From: Candidatus Harrysmithiimonas galli
GTDB lineage: Bacteria; Bacillota; Bacilli; CAJFEE01
NCBI GenBank assembly: GCA_904373265.1
Contig: CAJFEE010000012.1
Location: 1 to 64,000 of the forward strand
Direction: 5' to 3'
Length of the DNA stretch: 64,000 nt
Shown here piece by piece: positions 27,387-37,433 of this stretch. Both the position numbers and the translations under genes were made by a program. The notes beneath the pieces are model-generated. The model was given only the letters and a program-made list of their open reading frames with translations, ran no database searches and was not told where the DNA came from. Numbering within the stretch: the first letter of the stretch is position 1; every line of letters starts with the position of its first letter.

Positions 27387-29180
27387 ATGAATATTCGTAC
27401 ATATTTACAGCAAGGTCATATTTTAATTTTTGATGGAGCAATGGGAACCTATTTTGCTTCTTTATCTGATCCATCCTTCACACATTGTGAACTGGCAAAT
27501 TTAACCGATCCGGACTTGATTTTATCCATTCACGAAGCATATGTGAAAGCAGGCGCACAAGCAATAAAAACCAATACTTTTGCAGCCAATCGTTTTAGCT
27601 TGGAATGCAGTAAGGCTCAGGTACAAAAAGTTATTGAGTCTGCGTATCGTTTGGCGCATCAAGCGGTAAATGGGACATCAGTTTTTATTTTTGCTAATAT
27701 CGGTCCGATTCCTGAAACTGGACAAGTGGATATGAAAAAGGAATATTGTGAGATAGCAGATTTGTTTCTTTCATTGGGTGCAAAGAACTTTTTGTTTGAG
27801 ACATTCAGTGAGGCAAATTATTTACAGGATGTGGCTGCATATATTAAAGAAAAAAATCCTAATGCGTTTATTTTAGTAGAGTTTGCGGTTGCTCCTGATG
27901 GCTATTCTCGCCAAGGTGAGTTAGGTACGAATCTGTATGAAACGATGAATGCCTGCTCATGGATTGATGGCGTTGGATTTAACTGTGTATCTGGACCATC
28001 GCATTTGCTGCGATATGTCAAGCAGTTAAAGAAAAGTACCAAGCCACTTTGTATCATGCCGAATGCAGGCTACCCAACAGTGGTGAATCAGCGTACCTAT
28101 TTTGATAGTGATCCGAAATATTTTGCCAAGCAAATGAAACAAATGGTTGAGGCAGGTGTGCAAATTATTGGTGGCTGCTGTGGAACGACACCAGAATTTA
28201 TTGCAGAAACAGTAAAAGAAGTTCAAATGCAGCTTCCACAGATGGAGATTCTGCATTCGATTTTTCCCTTACCAAAAGATGCAGCAACACAAAATTTGAA
28301 TCCAGTTTTACAAAAGTTAAAGTCTGGTCAGAAAATCATTGCGGTTGAAGTTGATCCGCCACTTGATGCCAATATTGATTTTTTTATGGAAAGTGCCAAG
28401 CGGCTTAGCGCATTGAAGGTAGATTTGATTACGATTGCGGATTGTCCGATTGCGCGTGCCCGTGTAGATAGCTCTATTCTGGCTTGTAAGCTAAAACGGG
28501 AACTTGGTATTGAGTCGTTGCCACATATGACATGTCGTGACCGGAACATTAATGCGACAAAAGCACTTTTGCTTGGATTAAGTATCGAAGGGATCCAAAA
28601 TGTGCTGGTTGTCACAGGAGATCCGGTTCCGACTGCTGAAAGAAATGAAGTAAAAAGTGTATTTAATTTTAATTCATCGGTTCTGGCTAGTTTTATTCAA
28701 TCATTAAATGATACGGTATTGCCCCAACCATTTTTGGTATATGGTGCACTCAATATTAATGCCAAGCATTTCCATTTAGAAATCAAACGTGCACAAACAA
28801 AAATTAAGCATGGAATCCAAGCTTTTTTAACACAACCAGCTCTGTCAGAAACAGCAGTTGAAAATGTAAAAACTGCCAAGGAGGTACTTGGTGTACCGAT
28901 TTTGGGTGGAATTTTGCCCATTGTTAGCCATAGAAACGCTTGTTTTATGAATAATGAAATTTCTGGTATTACCGTTTCAGAGGAAATTGTTAAGAAGTAT
29001 GTTGGGTTGGATCGTGAAGCAGCGGAGCAACTAGCGATTGAAATTTCGCTGGAAATGATTGAAAAAATGGCATTGTATGTGGACGGATATTATTTAATTA
29101 CACCGTTTAAACGAATTGGCTTAATTACGGAAATTATTTCACGTATTCAAAAAAAGGGACAAACATTTTCTAATCAATGA
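27387..29180 (+). CDS. Homocysteine methyltransferase/methylenetetrahydrofolate reductase fusion
   Basis: A 597-residue two-domain protein, like YitJ of Bacillus. Residues about 1-285 form the homocysteine methyltransferase domain (IFDGAMGTYFASL at the start; zinc ligands in GGCCGTTPEF near 265). Residues about 305-590 form the MetF-type reductase (VEVDPPLDAN, then HMTCRDRNINATKALLLG and VLVVTGDPVP). One protein thus makes methyl-THF and may transfer the methyl group to homocysteine. It follows the lyase gene after one base and ends the methionine operon. Confidence 0.92.
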   Translation: MNIRTYLQQGHILIFDGAMGTYFASLSDPSFTHCELANLTDPDLILSIHEAYVKAGAQAIKTNTFAANRFSLECSKAQVQKVIESAYRLAHQAVNGTSVFIFANIGPIPETGQVDMKKEYCEIADLFLSLGAKNFLFETFSEANYLQDVAAYIKEKNPNAFILVEFAVAPDGYSRQGELGTNLYETMNACSWIDGVGFNCVSGPSHLLRYVKQLKKSTKPLCIMPNAGYPTVVNQRTYFDSDPKYFAKQMKQMVEAGVQIIGGCCGTTPEFIAETVKEVQMQLPQMEILHSIFPLPKDAATQNLNPVLQKLKSGQKIIAVEVDPPLDANIDFFMESAKRLSALKVDLITIADCPIARARVDSSILACKLKRELGIESLPHMTCRDRNINATKALLLGLSIEGIQNVLVVTGDPVPTAERNEVKSVFNFNSSVLASFIQSLNDTVLPQPFLVYGALNINAKHFHLEIKRAQTKIKHGIQAFLTQPALSETAVENVKTAKEVLGVPILGGILPIVSHRNACFMNNEISGITVSEEIVKKYVGLDREAAEQLAIEISLEMIEKMALYVDGYYLITPFKRIGLITEIISRIQKKGQTFSNQ

Positions 29181-29214
29181 AAAGGTTTGTAATAAACTGG
29201 CATATATGGGATAG

Positions 29215-29240
29215 AAAGATCTTGCGATTAGATCTTTTCC
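29215..29240 (+). terminator. Hairpin after the methionine operon
   Basis: AAAGATCT and AGATCTTT form an 8-bp stem with a 7-base loop. The following T run is weak, so the hydrolase gene downstream may be partly co-transcribed. Confidence 0.45.
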
Positions 29241-29266
29241 TGTTTCATTTATAAGGAGGATTTGTT

Positions 29267-30130
29267 ATGAAAGAGCTTTTAACAGATATAGAACATCGAT
29301 ATTTCTATACAACAGATGGTGTTAAGCTGCATTATGCAGAAATTGGAAGTGGACCGCCACTGATTATGATTCCAGGAGGACTTTGTGCGTATGATTATTT
29401 TGCTTACCAAATTCCAACACTCAGCCAGCATTTTCGGCTGTTGATTTTAGATCCACGTGGATTTGGCTTATCTGAGGTACCTGCATACGGATATCGCATT
29501 CCACGTTTGGCAGCAGATATCAGAGAGTGGCTTGGGCATTTGAATGTAACAAAGGCTTATTTTCTTGGACATTCAATGGGGTGTTCAATTATTTGGTGTT
29601 ATATGGATTTGTATGGACAAAATCCGTTTCTTAAGCTGATTTTAGTTGATCAGGCACCTGCTTTGGCCATCAATCCGATTTGGTCAGAGAAGCAAGTCCG
29701 GCAAACAGGTGCGGTCGCTGTAGATGTTTGGGGTTTTGTCAATGAATTCGTTGTGAACCAGGAAAAACCGATGGCGGCTTTTTCCAAATATTTGCCACTT
29801 GGTGTTTCAGATCGGGAAGAAAAGCTGGCACAAAATTTTAAAGACTATTTGCGTGAAAGTCTGCCAGTAAAAAATTGGCAAGTGGCTTCAGATTTAATGC
29901 TGAATCATGTCACACAGGATTGGCGTGATGTTGTGAGAAGAATTACGGTTCCAACTTTATTGTTAACTGGAGAGCTTAGCCGAGTTCGTGATGCGGTGAT
30001 TTGGAGTCATGAGCAGATTCCAAGCTCTGAGCTTGTTATTTTTACAAGAGAAGAACTTGGAAGCCATAATTTACTTTTGGAAAATCCTAAGAAAGCCAAT
30101 GCAGAGATTTTGGCATTTTTAACAAAATAG
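29267..30130 (+). CDS. Alpha/beta hydrolase
   Basis: A 287-residue alpha/beta-fold hydrolase. MIPGGLCAYDYF near residue 33 forms the oxyanion region, GHSMGCSI near residue 103 carries the nucleophilic serine, and LGSHNLLLENP near the C-terminus supplies the histidine. The family includes proline iminopeptidases, esterases and C-C hydrolases, and the substrate is not apparent. AAGGAGG precedes the start. It follows the methionine operon across a weak hairpin. Confidence 0.85.
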   Translation: MKELLTDIEHRYFYTTDGVKLHYAEIGSGPPLIMIPGGLCAYDYFAYQIPTLSQHFRLLILDPRGFGLSEVPAYGYRIPRLAADIREWLGHLNVTKAYFLGHSMGCSIIWCYMDLYGQNPFLKLILVDQAPALAINPIWSEKQVRQTGAVAVDVWGFVNEFVVNQEKPMAAFSKYLPLGVSDREEKLAQNFKDYLRESLPVKNWQVASDLMLNHVTQDWRDVVRRITVPTLLLTGELSRVRDAVIWSHEQIPSSELVIFTREELGSHNLLLENPKKANAEILAFLTK

Positions 30131-30641
30131 TTGAAGATTTTTATGTAATTGTACGAAAAGTTGTAGATGTTTATTTGGATCTATTCTACTTTCTGTAATC
30201 TTTGAAAAGATTTGGTGTTTCTGTGGGAAATGAGAAGACAATTGGTTACTTCTTGCCTTGTCTTACTAAAGCAGGCGATCTAAGAAGTTTACTGTGAAAT
30301 GTTAGCTGTTTCCCATAGATGTTTCACCAATGACAGGATTTAAAAAAAATAGGTTTGTTCCAGCCTTTTGAGATAACTTTGGGAGGGGAGAAAGATGGAA
30401 TGGATTTCATAGATATTAGCTAGGAAAATAATTAGAAATACTACACATGTTGTTAACCAGAAAGGAATAAGAATATGGATCAAAGATTGAATCGGTATTG
30501 CACTATCAAGCTACATTAGCATCTAAATAATTTTTTCAACAAAAATGAGTAATTGCTCACTTTTATATTGCGAAGATATCCATTTTTTTTTATTATTTAT
30601 TTGAGTGATTAAATACTTGTTTTTGAAAGGGGGATTCAATA
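30131..30641. other. Gap before the ABC exporter, with a candidate operator
   Basis: There is no gene in these 511 bases. A TetR-type operator candidate lies at 30546-30559. The rest is AT-rich without a clear terminator. Confidence 0.45.
30546..30559. promoter_or_regulatory. TetR-type operator candidate
   Basis: TGAGTAATTGCTCA is an imperfect palindrome (12 of 14 bases symmetric) about 80 bases upstream of the ABC exporter operon that ends with a TetR gene. TetR proteins commonly bind TGA-N-TCA-type palindromes at their own operons. Confidence 0.45.
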
Positions 30642-31373
30642 ATGAATGAAACCAATACTATTCAAGTTAAAGAAGTAACTAAAAGTTTTGGTAAGAAAGT
30701 TGTATTAAAAGATATCAATTTTGATATCAAACAAGGTCGTATTTATGGTTTTATCGGACCTTCCGGCTCAGGCAAAACAACGCTGGTAAAGATGATGGTA
30801 GGGATGGATATTCCAGATAAAGGTTCAATCTATTTATTGGGAGAAAAAATGCCTAATTTAGAGATTTTACAGCAAATTGGCTATATGGCACAATCAGATG
30901 CGTTATATACAGCTCTTACGGGTAAAGAAAATCTAATGTTTTTTGCATCACTTTTTAAATTAGATAATGCAGAAAAACAAAAACGTATTGCCTATGCTGC
31001 AGAATTGGTTGGCTTAACCGATGACCTTGATAAAAAAGTGTCGGCCTATTCAGGGGGGATGAAACGTCGTCTATCTCTTGCGCTTGCTATCATTCAAAAT
31101 CCCCAGGTTCTAATATTAGATGAACCTACTGTGGGAATTGATCCCGAATTAAGATTAAGTATTTGGAATGAATTATTACGATTAAAAAATGAAGAAGGAA
31201 AAACCATTATTGTTACGACTCATGTAATGGATGAGGCAGAAAAATGTGATTACATTTCAATGGTTAGAGATGGTTCAATTATAGCAACTGGTACACCTTT
31301 TCAATTGAAAGAACAATATGGTGTTCATAGTTTAGATGCTGTTTTCTTGCATGCAGGGAGGAAAGTACAATGA
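30642..31373 (+). CDS. ABC transporter ATP-binding protein
   Basis: A 243-residue ABC ATPase with Walker A GPSGSGKTT near residue 38, signature YSGGMKRRLSLA near 139 and Walker B VLILDEPT near 157, followed by the switch histidine in TTHVMDEAEKCD. It is of the drug/lipid-exporter type that pairs with ABC-2 permeases. Its last four bases overlap the permease start. GAAAGGGGG precedes the ATG. Confidence 0.93.
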   Translation: MNETNTIQVKEVTKSFGKKVVLKDINFDIKQGRIYGFIGPSGSGKTTLVKMMVGMDIPDKGSIYLLGEKMPNLEILQQIGYMAQSDALYTALTGKENLMFFASLFKLDNAEKQKRIAYAAELVGLTDDLDKKVSAYSGGMKRRLSLALAIIQNPQVLILDEPTVGIDPELRLSIWNELLRLKNEEGKTIIVTTHVMDEAEKCDYISMVRDGSIIATGTPFQLKEQYGVHSLDAVFLHAGRKVQ

Positions 31374-32434
31374 GAATTGCAGCGCTTATTAAGAGGATAT
31401 TATTGCAAATAAGTAGAGATAAACGTACTCTGGCTCTTCTCTTTATTGCTCCATTATTCGTATTAACACTAATGAGCCTAGTTTTTAATGGAAATGCTGT
31501 AGAGCCTGTTTTAGGCGTGGAGAATGGTAATAAGCAAATTGTCGAAAAATTAAAAGAGGCAGATATTGTAGTAAAAGAATATAACAAAGTTTCTAATGTT
31601 AACGAAACCATATTAGATCATCATTTAGATGGTTTTTTACAAGTGGAAGATGATAAAGCAACAATAACATTACTTAATAACGATCCTACAGTAGCAAAAA
31701 GCTTAGAAATGAAAGTAAAGCAAATATATAGTAAAGAAAAACAAATACAATTATTAGGAACAAATGGAATGCGAAATGAGCTTTCATTACAAGATTCTAT
31801 GAAAACGGACTATGTTTATGGTAGCAGTGAAACAGAGCTTTTTGATACCTTTAGTCCTATTTTAGTAGGGTTCTTTGTTTTCTTTTTCGTTTTCTTGATC
31901 TCCGGTATTGGTTTGTTAAATGAAAGAACAACTGGAACGCTAGAACGTTTATTAGCAACGCCTATTAAAAGAGGAGAGATTGTCACAGGATATCTTATTG
32001 GTTACGGTTTATTGGCATTGATACAGACCGTTATTATTGTTTTGTTCGCAATAAATGTGCTGGATATGGTTTTAGTTGGTTCTGTTTGGACTGTTATTTT
32101 AATCAATGCAATCTTAACACTTGTAGCTTTGTCACTGGGGATATTATTGTCTTCTTTCGCGAGTTCGGAATTCCAGATGATTCAATTCATACCGGTAATC
32201 ATCGTGCCACAAATATTTTTTTCAGGTATTTTCTCTATTGAGGGAATGGCTGATTGGCTACAAGTATTTGCGAATTTTATGCCGCTGTATTATGCGGCAG
32301 ATGCATTAAAAGGGGTAATGTACGAGGGTTTAAGTTTAGCTGAAATTCGTAGTAACTTATATATATTGTTAGCTTTTGCAGCGGTATTTATCATTTTAAA
32401 TTTGTTCGCTTTGAAAAAGTACCGTAAGCTATAA
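31370..32434 (+). CDS. ABC-2 type permease
   Basis: A 354-residue permease. One membrane helix lies near residues 20-42, followed by a large extracytoplasmic domain of about 120 residues. Five more helices follow from about residue 165 on, ending with FIILNLFALKKY. GLLNERTTGTLERLLATPIKR is the typical ABC-2 signature loop. It forms an exporter with the preceding ATPase. The substrate is unknown; the adjacent TetR gene suggests a toxic compound. Confidence 0.9.
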   Translation: MRIAALIKRILLQISRDKRTLALLFIAPLFVLTLMSLVFNGNAVEPVLGVENGNKQIVEKLKEADIVVKEYNKVSNVNETILDHHLDGFLQVEDDKATITLLNNDPTVAKSLEMKVKQIYSKEKQIQLLGTNGMRNELSLQDSMKTDYVYGSSETELFDTFSPILVGFFVFFFVFLISGIGLLNERTTGTLERLLATPIKRGEIVTGYLIGYGLLALIQTVIIVLFAINVLDMVLVGSVWTVILINAILTLVALSLGILLSSFASSEFQMIQFIPVIIVPQIFFSGIFSIEGMADWLQVFANFMPLYYAADALKGVMYEGLSLAEIRSNLYILLAFAAVFIILNLFALKKYRKL

Positions 32435-32500
32435 TATGGCAATGATACAGTGTTAAGCAAAGATGGTGAAACAAATGGTAAATAATAATTATTGGATGAA

Positions 32501-33123
32501 ATGGCTAAAATACGAAAAAAATCCAATAAACAAACTGATAAACAAAAGAAAATTATTGAGGTTGCTATTGCTACTTTTGCCGAAAAAGGTTACTCAAATA
32601 CACCCACATCAGAAATAGCCAAAAAAGCAGGAGTAGCAGAAGGAACAATTTTCAAGCACTATGGAACGAAGGAAAATCTATTGTTATCTATAATGATACC
32701 TTTTTTAAAAGATTTTTTTCCTATGATGGCAGAGGAACTTATTGGAGAACTGATGAAAGATAAGTGTTCATTTGAAGAGTTTTTAAGGAATCTTTTAATA
32801 AATCGTAGTGCCTTTCTCTCAGAAAACAGAGAAATATTTCAGGTATTTATAAAAGAAATGTTTTATAAAGAGGAACTTAGAAATGAATTACTTCCCAATG
32901 TTTTAGAAGTTGGTGCCTATTACCTGATACATGTGATTGAGGTATTTAAACAACGTGGTGAAATTAAAGATATACCGAACGAATCAGTTTAAAAATGCTA
33001 ATCACTGTCATAGGTGGAATGTTTATTTCCAATTTTGTATTGTTAAATAAGCAATTTATAAGCGAAGATGAAATTGAAGATGCTATATTTTTTATATTAA
33101 AAGGGCTTGGAAAAGCTTCTTAG
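32501..33123 (+). pseudogene. TetR-family regulator interrupted by an in-frame TAA
   Basis: The helix-turn-helix (ATFAEKGYSNTPTSEIAKKAGVAEGTIFKHYGTKENLL) is intact and the ligand-binding domain follows. At 32990-32992 a TAA stops the frame, yet the same frame continues for 43 codons (MLITVIGGMFISNFVLL...ILKGLGKAS) to TAG at 33123. That continuation looks like the usual last helices of a TetR protein. The first part alone encodes about 163 residues and could still bind DNA without a full dimer interface. A TTG at 32492 is an alternative start. Confidence 0.7.
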
Positions 33124-33220
33124 TAAAAGGATTTTTTATAAAGCCACTTTAAAGCAAAAGATTGAATAAATTGTCTGCTTTTCACAGAAGTTGGAACATA
33201 GCTAGCTTTAAGTAACGAAA

Positions 33221-33256
33221 AAAGTGAAATTGCGTGCCCCCAATTTCACTTTTTTT
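33221..33256 (+). terminator. Intrinsic terminator after the ABC exporter operon
   Basis: AAAGTGAAATTG and CAATTTCACTTT form a 12-bp perfect stem with an 8-base loop, followed by further T. Confidence 0.85.
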
Positions 33257-33475
33257 CTATTTTTCTTTTGTAATCTTTATTCATGCTTAGTTGTTAGAGG
33301 AAGGTTTTGTCCCAATCTCTTTTCTTTGATGGTGCCATATAAATAAAAAAGATTGTGAATAAATATACTTAAACGGGTGCAATAGCTGAAGAAGAAAATA
33401 ATAGAAAATAGAACTTCAGTCTTGTGGAAATTCTATTTTTTGTGCTTAATATCAACATTAAAATTTAAAAGCCAA

Positions 33476-33509
33476 AATAAAAAAAGTAGGTGAGAGCTTT
33501 CACCCACTT
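33476..33509 (-). terminator. Intrinsic terminator of yebC
   Basis: On the minus strand AAGTGGGTGA and TCACCTACTT form a 10-bp stem with one G-T pair around a 6-base loop, then a T-rich run. Confidence 0.75.
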
Positions 33510-33516
33510 TTATGAA

Positions 33517-34236
33517 TTATTCATTCAGATCAACATTATGATAAACTTGCTGAACATCGTCTAAATCTTCTAATGCATCAATGAGACGTTCAAATTTTTT
33601 CAAATCTTCATCTAAAAGTGTCACATCATTTTGTGCCAGCATAGTAATCTCTGCAACAGTAAACTCCTCAATATGGGCATCTTTTAATGCAGTTTGTATG
33701 GCATGAAATTGATCCGGCTCGGCATAAATAATGACTGCCTCATCCTCTTCTAAAATATCACGTACATCAACATCTGCTTCCATTAGAATTTCTAATACTT
33801 CATCAGAGGACTTGCCTTCCAAGCCGATGACGGCTGTTGTATCAAACATATAGGAAACAGATCCAGTTACCCCCATGTTGCCTCCGTTTTTATTGAATGC
33901 TGTGCGTACTTCGGCAGCTGTTCGGTTCACGTTGTTGGTCAATGCGTCAACAATGATCATGGAGCCATTTGGACCAAATCCTTCATATCGAAGTTCATCA
34001 TAGTTTTCATCTCCACCGCCCTTTGCTTTTTCAATGGCACGGTCAATGATATGTTTGGGCACACTGTATGTTTTTGCGCGCTCCAATACGAATTTTAATG
34101 TTTGATTGGATTCAGGATTTGGTTCACCTTGTTTTGCGGCAACATAAATTTCACGACCGAATTTGGCGTAAATTCGGCTGGTGTTTGCATCCTTTGATGC
34201 TTTTTTATCTTTAATGTTGTTCCATTTACGACCCAT
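33517..34236 (-). CDS. yebC: YebC/PmpR-family translation/transcription factor
   Basis: A 239-residue member of the YebC/PmpR/TACO1 family. [20 protein letters not shown] at the start, [14 protein letters not shown] near residue 125 and the acidic third domain are typical. It has been described both as a DNA-binding regulator and as a factor that helps ribosomes through stalling motifs. The ATG at 34236 matches the conserved N-terminus; a GTG at 34248 is a possible upstream start. Confidence 0.93.
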   Translation of the reverse strand: MGRKWNNIKDKKASKDANTSRIYAKFGREIYVAAKQGEPNPESNQTLKFVLERAKTYSVPKHIIDRAIEKAKGGGDENYDELRYEGFGPNGSMIIVDALTNNVNRTAAEVRTAFNKNGGNMGVTGSVSYMFDTTAVIGLEGKSSDEVLEILMEADVDVRDILEEDEAVIIYAEPDQFHAIQTALKDAHIEEFTVAEITMLAQNDVTLLDEDLKKFERLIDALEDLDDVQQVYHNVDLNE

Positions 34237-34269
34237 TGTATCACTCACTTTCTTTTCGTTTTGGGACGT

Positions 34270-34941
34270 TTATTTGTCTCTCTCATTATACATGGATTCG
34301 GATTCTTTTTGAAATGGTTTTTCAAATTTTAATGCAGGGTATTCTTCTTTAGCAATAATTTGATGAAAGGTGATTCTTGTGATAATTAAAGCCATTTCTT
34401 TTGGGGATTCTTTCATTCCGCCCTCTACCCATTGTTGAATAATTCCAAGATGTGCTGAAATGACGTAGGAAGAAAAATATTCAATTGGAATCAACATTCT
34501 TTTTTCAAGCTGTGCGTTTAAAAATTTTTTCAACATGTTTTCTCGCAAGATGGTTTTTAGTTTGGTCTGAAAAGAATAATGTCCATTTTTTCCAAATAAC
34601 ACCTGAATAAAGTCACTGTTTTCTTGAAGATATTCAAAGAGATGAACGAAAATAGAAGCTGGCTCCGATGGGGGTCTAGGATGTTTTGCATGTTCTGTTT
34701 TTTTTGCTTCTTCATGAATATGAACGATATCTTGGATAATTTCATTTTCATTTTGTTCAAGTAAGTCATATTTATCTTTATAATGTAAGTAGAAGGTTCC
34801 TCGGTTTATGTCTGCACGTTCAGTTAAATCATGAATACGAATGGACTCAAATCCTTTTTCTTTCATCAGTTCAGCTAAAGCGTTTCGCAGCTTTTCTTTC
34901 GTTTGTCTGATTCTACGATCTTCACGTTTGATTTCCATCAT
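34270..34941 (-). CDS. TetR-family transcriptional regulator
   Basis: About 223 residues with an N-terminal helix-turn-helix (LMKEKGFESIRIHDLTERADINRGTFYLHYKDKYDLL) and a long C-terminal domain of the type found in DhaS/TetR_C-like regulators. It is divergent from an MFS exporter with a 40-bp palindromic site between them. The most likely role is repression of that exporter. An ATG one codon downstream is an equal start. Confidence 0.9.
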   Translation of the reverse strand: MMEIKREDRRIRQTKEKLRNALAELMKEKGFESIRIHDLTERADINRGTFYLHYKDKYDLLEQNENEIIQDIVHIHEEAKKTEHAKHPRPPSEPASIFVHLFEYLQENSDFIQVLFGKNGHYSFQTKLKTILRENMLKKFLNAQLEKRMLIPIEYFSSYVISAHLGIIQQWVEGGMKESPKEMALIITRITFHQIIAKEEYPALKFEKPFQKESESMYNERDK

Positions 34942-35020
34942 AAAATTCTCCGTTTTATTATTTTATTGAACATTTTAATACATTTTGTTGTTTAAGATAC
35001 AAAAAATGTGAGATTGTTTA

Positions 35021-35048
35021 TTGCATTCTCCTATAAATATATTATAAT
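35021..35048 (+). promoter_or_regulatory. Promoter of the MFS exporter
   Basis: TTGCAT (35021-35026), a 16-base spacer and TATAAT (35043-35048) form a good vegetative promoter facing the exporter gene. The large palindrome begins 16 bases downstream. Confidence 0.6.
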
Positions 35049-35063
35049 GATTCTCACCGGATT

Positions 35064-35103
35064 TTTTCAACATTTTGTTCATTAATAAACAAAATGTTGA
35101 AAA
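35064..35103. promoter_or_regulatory. 40-bp palindrome in the MFS leader (TetR operator or hairpin)
   Basis: TTTTCAACATTTTGTT and AACAAAATGTTGAAAA are perfect 16-bp arms around an 8-base spacer. Sited between the promoter and the start codon, it can act as the operator of the divergent TetR gene. As RNA it would fold into a very stable hairpin. A related, shorter TTGAACATTTT...CATTTTGTTG pattern occurs at about 34966-34990. Confidence 0.65.
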
Positions 35104-35147
35104 TATGAAGGCGTTTTAGATAAAAAAATACTAGGAGGATTTTATTC

Positions 35148-36644
35148 ATGACAGAAGCTTTACAAAAAAAGCCAAATTATGGCGTAATTATTGTATTGTT
35201 GCTTGGTGCATTTATTGCGATGTTGAATGAAACATTGCTTAATGTTGCTCTGCCATCTATTATGAATGATTTTGGAGCAAGTGCTTCGACGGTTCAATGG
35301 TTAAGTACAGGTTATATGTTGGTGAATGGGATTTTGATTCCGATTACAGCTTTTCTGATTCAAAAGTTTTCGGTGCGGCATTTGTTTTTATCTGCAATTG
35401 CACTGTTTACGATTGGAACATTTGTAGCAGGATTTGCCCCAACCTTTGGGATACTTTTGGCAGCACGTATGGTACAGGCGGCTGGTTCGGCGATTATGAT
35501 GCCCTTATTAATGAATGTGTTGTTAACAAGCTTTCCAGTTGAAAAACGGGGCGGTGCAATGGGCTTTTTCGGCTTGGTCATGATTTTCGCTCCAGCAGTG
35601 GGACCAACATTGTCTGGATGGATTTTGCAGCATTATACGTGGGAAATGCTGTTTCATTTGGTGAGTCCGATTGCGTTTATCTTGTTAATTGCTTCATTTT
35701 TTATGCTAAAGGATAAGAAAGCCAGTGTAAAAATTCATTTGGATTACTTGTCGGTTGTTTTATCCAGTATCGGCTTTGGTGGAGTTTTATATGGTTTTAG
35801 TTCGGCAGGAAATAAAGGATGGAATGTACCAGAGGTTTATGTCACAATTGTAATTGGTATGGTTGCATTGCTATTTTTTATTGTTCGTCAATTTAATTTG
35901 AAGCATCCTATGTTGGAATTTCGTATCTTCCGTTATCCGATGTTTGCTTTGTCATCTGCCATTTCAATTGTATTGGCAATGGCAATGTTTTCCGCTATGT
36001 TATTATTGCCGATCTATGTGCAAACCATTCGTGGAATCGGGACATTGGAGTCTGGACTTTTGATGTTGCCTGGCGCACTTTTAATGGGAATTATGTCTCC
36101 AATTACAGGGAAGCTATTTGATAAATTTGGTGGTAGAGTGCTCGCGATTATTGGCTTAGGCATTACAATTTTAACAACTTATGCTTTTTCACATTTAACA
36201 ATGGAAACCAGTTATACAACCTTAATGACTTTGTATACTATTCGGATGTTTGGGATGTCTATGGTTATGATGCCGGTTATGACAAATGGAATCAATGCAT
36301 TGCCACAGAACTTAAATCCGCATGCAACAGCAATGAATAATACTTTACAACAGGTCGCCGGTGCAATTGGTTCTGCATTTTTGGTTACTTTGATGCAAAA
36401 TCGTACAGAGTCTTATGCACAGGAGCTGACAGAAGAAGCCATGCAAAATGTTGGATTAACAGCAGCTCAAGGAATGGAAGCAATGCAGCAGCAAATTATG
36501 AATACGGCCATGGTTGAGGGAATTAATGATACATTTCTGATTTCTACTTTTATTGCAGTGGTTGCATTGGTCTTGGCTTTCTTTATTCAACGTCCACCTC
36601 GTCCAGAGGAAGATATACCAAAATCAGCAGAGGAAGCCATTTAA
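35148..36644 (+). CDS. MFS multidrug exporter, DHA2 (EmrB/QacA) family
   Basis: A 498-residue transporter with about 14 membrane helices. LNVALPSIMNDFGAS near residue 25 and GPTLSGWILQHYTWEMLF near 150 (motif C) are typical of the DHA2 drug:proton antiporters. The C-terminus PPRPEEDIPKSAEE is cytoplasmic. CTAGGAGG precedes the start. It is divergent from the TetR gene and controlled from the palindromic leader region. Confidence 0.92.
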   Translation: MTEALQKKPNYGVIIVLLLGAFIAMLNETLLNVALPSIMNDFGASASTVQWLSTGYMLVNGILIPITAFLIQKFSVRHLFLSAIALFTIGTFVAGFAPTFGILLAARMVQAAGSAIMMPLLMNVLLTSFPVEKRGGAMGFFGLVMIFAPAVGPTLSGWILQHYTWEMLFHLVSPIAFILLIASFFMLKDKKASVKIHLDYLSVVLSSIGFGGVLYGFSSAGNKGWNVPEVYVTIVIGMVALLFFIVRQFNLKHPMLEFRIFRYPMFALSSAISIVLAMAMFSAMLLLPIYVQTIRGIGTLESGLLMLPGALLMGIMSPITGKLFDKFGGRVLAIIGLGITILTTYAFSHLTMETSYTTLMTLYTIRMFGMSMVMMPVMTNGINALPQNLNPHATAMNNTLQQVAGAIGSAFLVTLMQNRTESYAQELTEEAMQNVGLTAAQGMEAMQQQIMNTAMVEGINDTFLISTFIAVVALVLAFFIQRPPRPEEDIPKSAEEAI

Positions 36645-36664
36645 GATTTATAATTGGTCAAAAT

Positions 36665-36726
36665 ATACGTGATGCAGTTGGAGTTATTTGAATTTAGGAT
36701 TTCTGACTGTGATCACGTATTTTTTG
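36665..36726 (+). terminator. Intrinsic terminator after the MFS exporter
   Basis: ATACGTGAT and ATCACGTAT pair, with inner GCAGT/ACTGT pairing extending the stem, followed by TTTTTT. Confidence 0.65.
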
Positions 36727-37433
36727 TATTTAAATGAAAATATTCCATTGCTAGAGTAGGATATGAATAAATATAGTTTTGTAAGTATTTATGAAATGGA
36801 TTTGTTTTTACAGTGCGGATGCTGTATATCCTTAAGAATAAAAAGTTTGATGCTATAGTTTATGCTTTGGCAATTTGATTTGAAATTTAAGTTATATTTG
36901 ATATAAAAAAGATGGATTATGCGGACTTTGGTAAAAAAATGTAGTTTTGTGAACAGAATTTTTGGAATATAGACAAAGAAAAACGGTTAGAGACATGATC
37001 GGGAGATAATCATGTATCAACAAAAATAAGGCGCAAATCTTTATGAGTCATATTGTATCCGAAGATTTTCATTCAGAAATGCTGAGCAAAGATATTATTA
37101 AAAAACTTAAATCACAATTATGGATTAAAAATGTTTTGCTTCTATCTCATAATGAAATGCATATTTGTAAAGACATGAATATCATGTTGAGTGAGCATAA
37201 AAAAGGGAGGAAAATAGATTTTGTATTACAACCATATTGCAAAAATATAATCGTGAAAATATATGATTTCCTAATCGGACAAATAAAAACACATTTTGAG
37301 AAGTATACTATAATCATTTCAGATTTAAAAAATAATATTGATTATAAAGGAAATGTTGATTATGGATGCTTTACATAATTTTGCTATAGAAGAATAGGAT
37401 ACAAAATTTACTATGGTTCAATGTAATATACAG

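Noticed and set aside
37043-37378. 111-codon open frame
   Set aside because: No convincing ribosome-binding site, no family pattern, and surrounding DNA is decayed and AT-rich. It cannot be excluded, but I do not call it.
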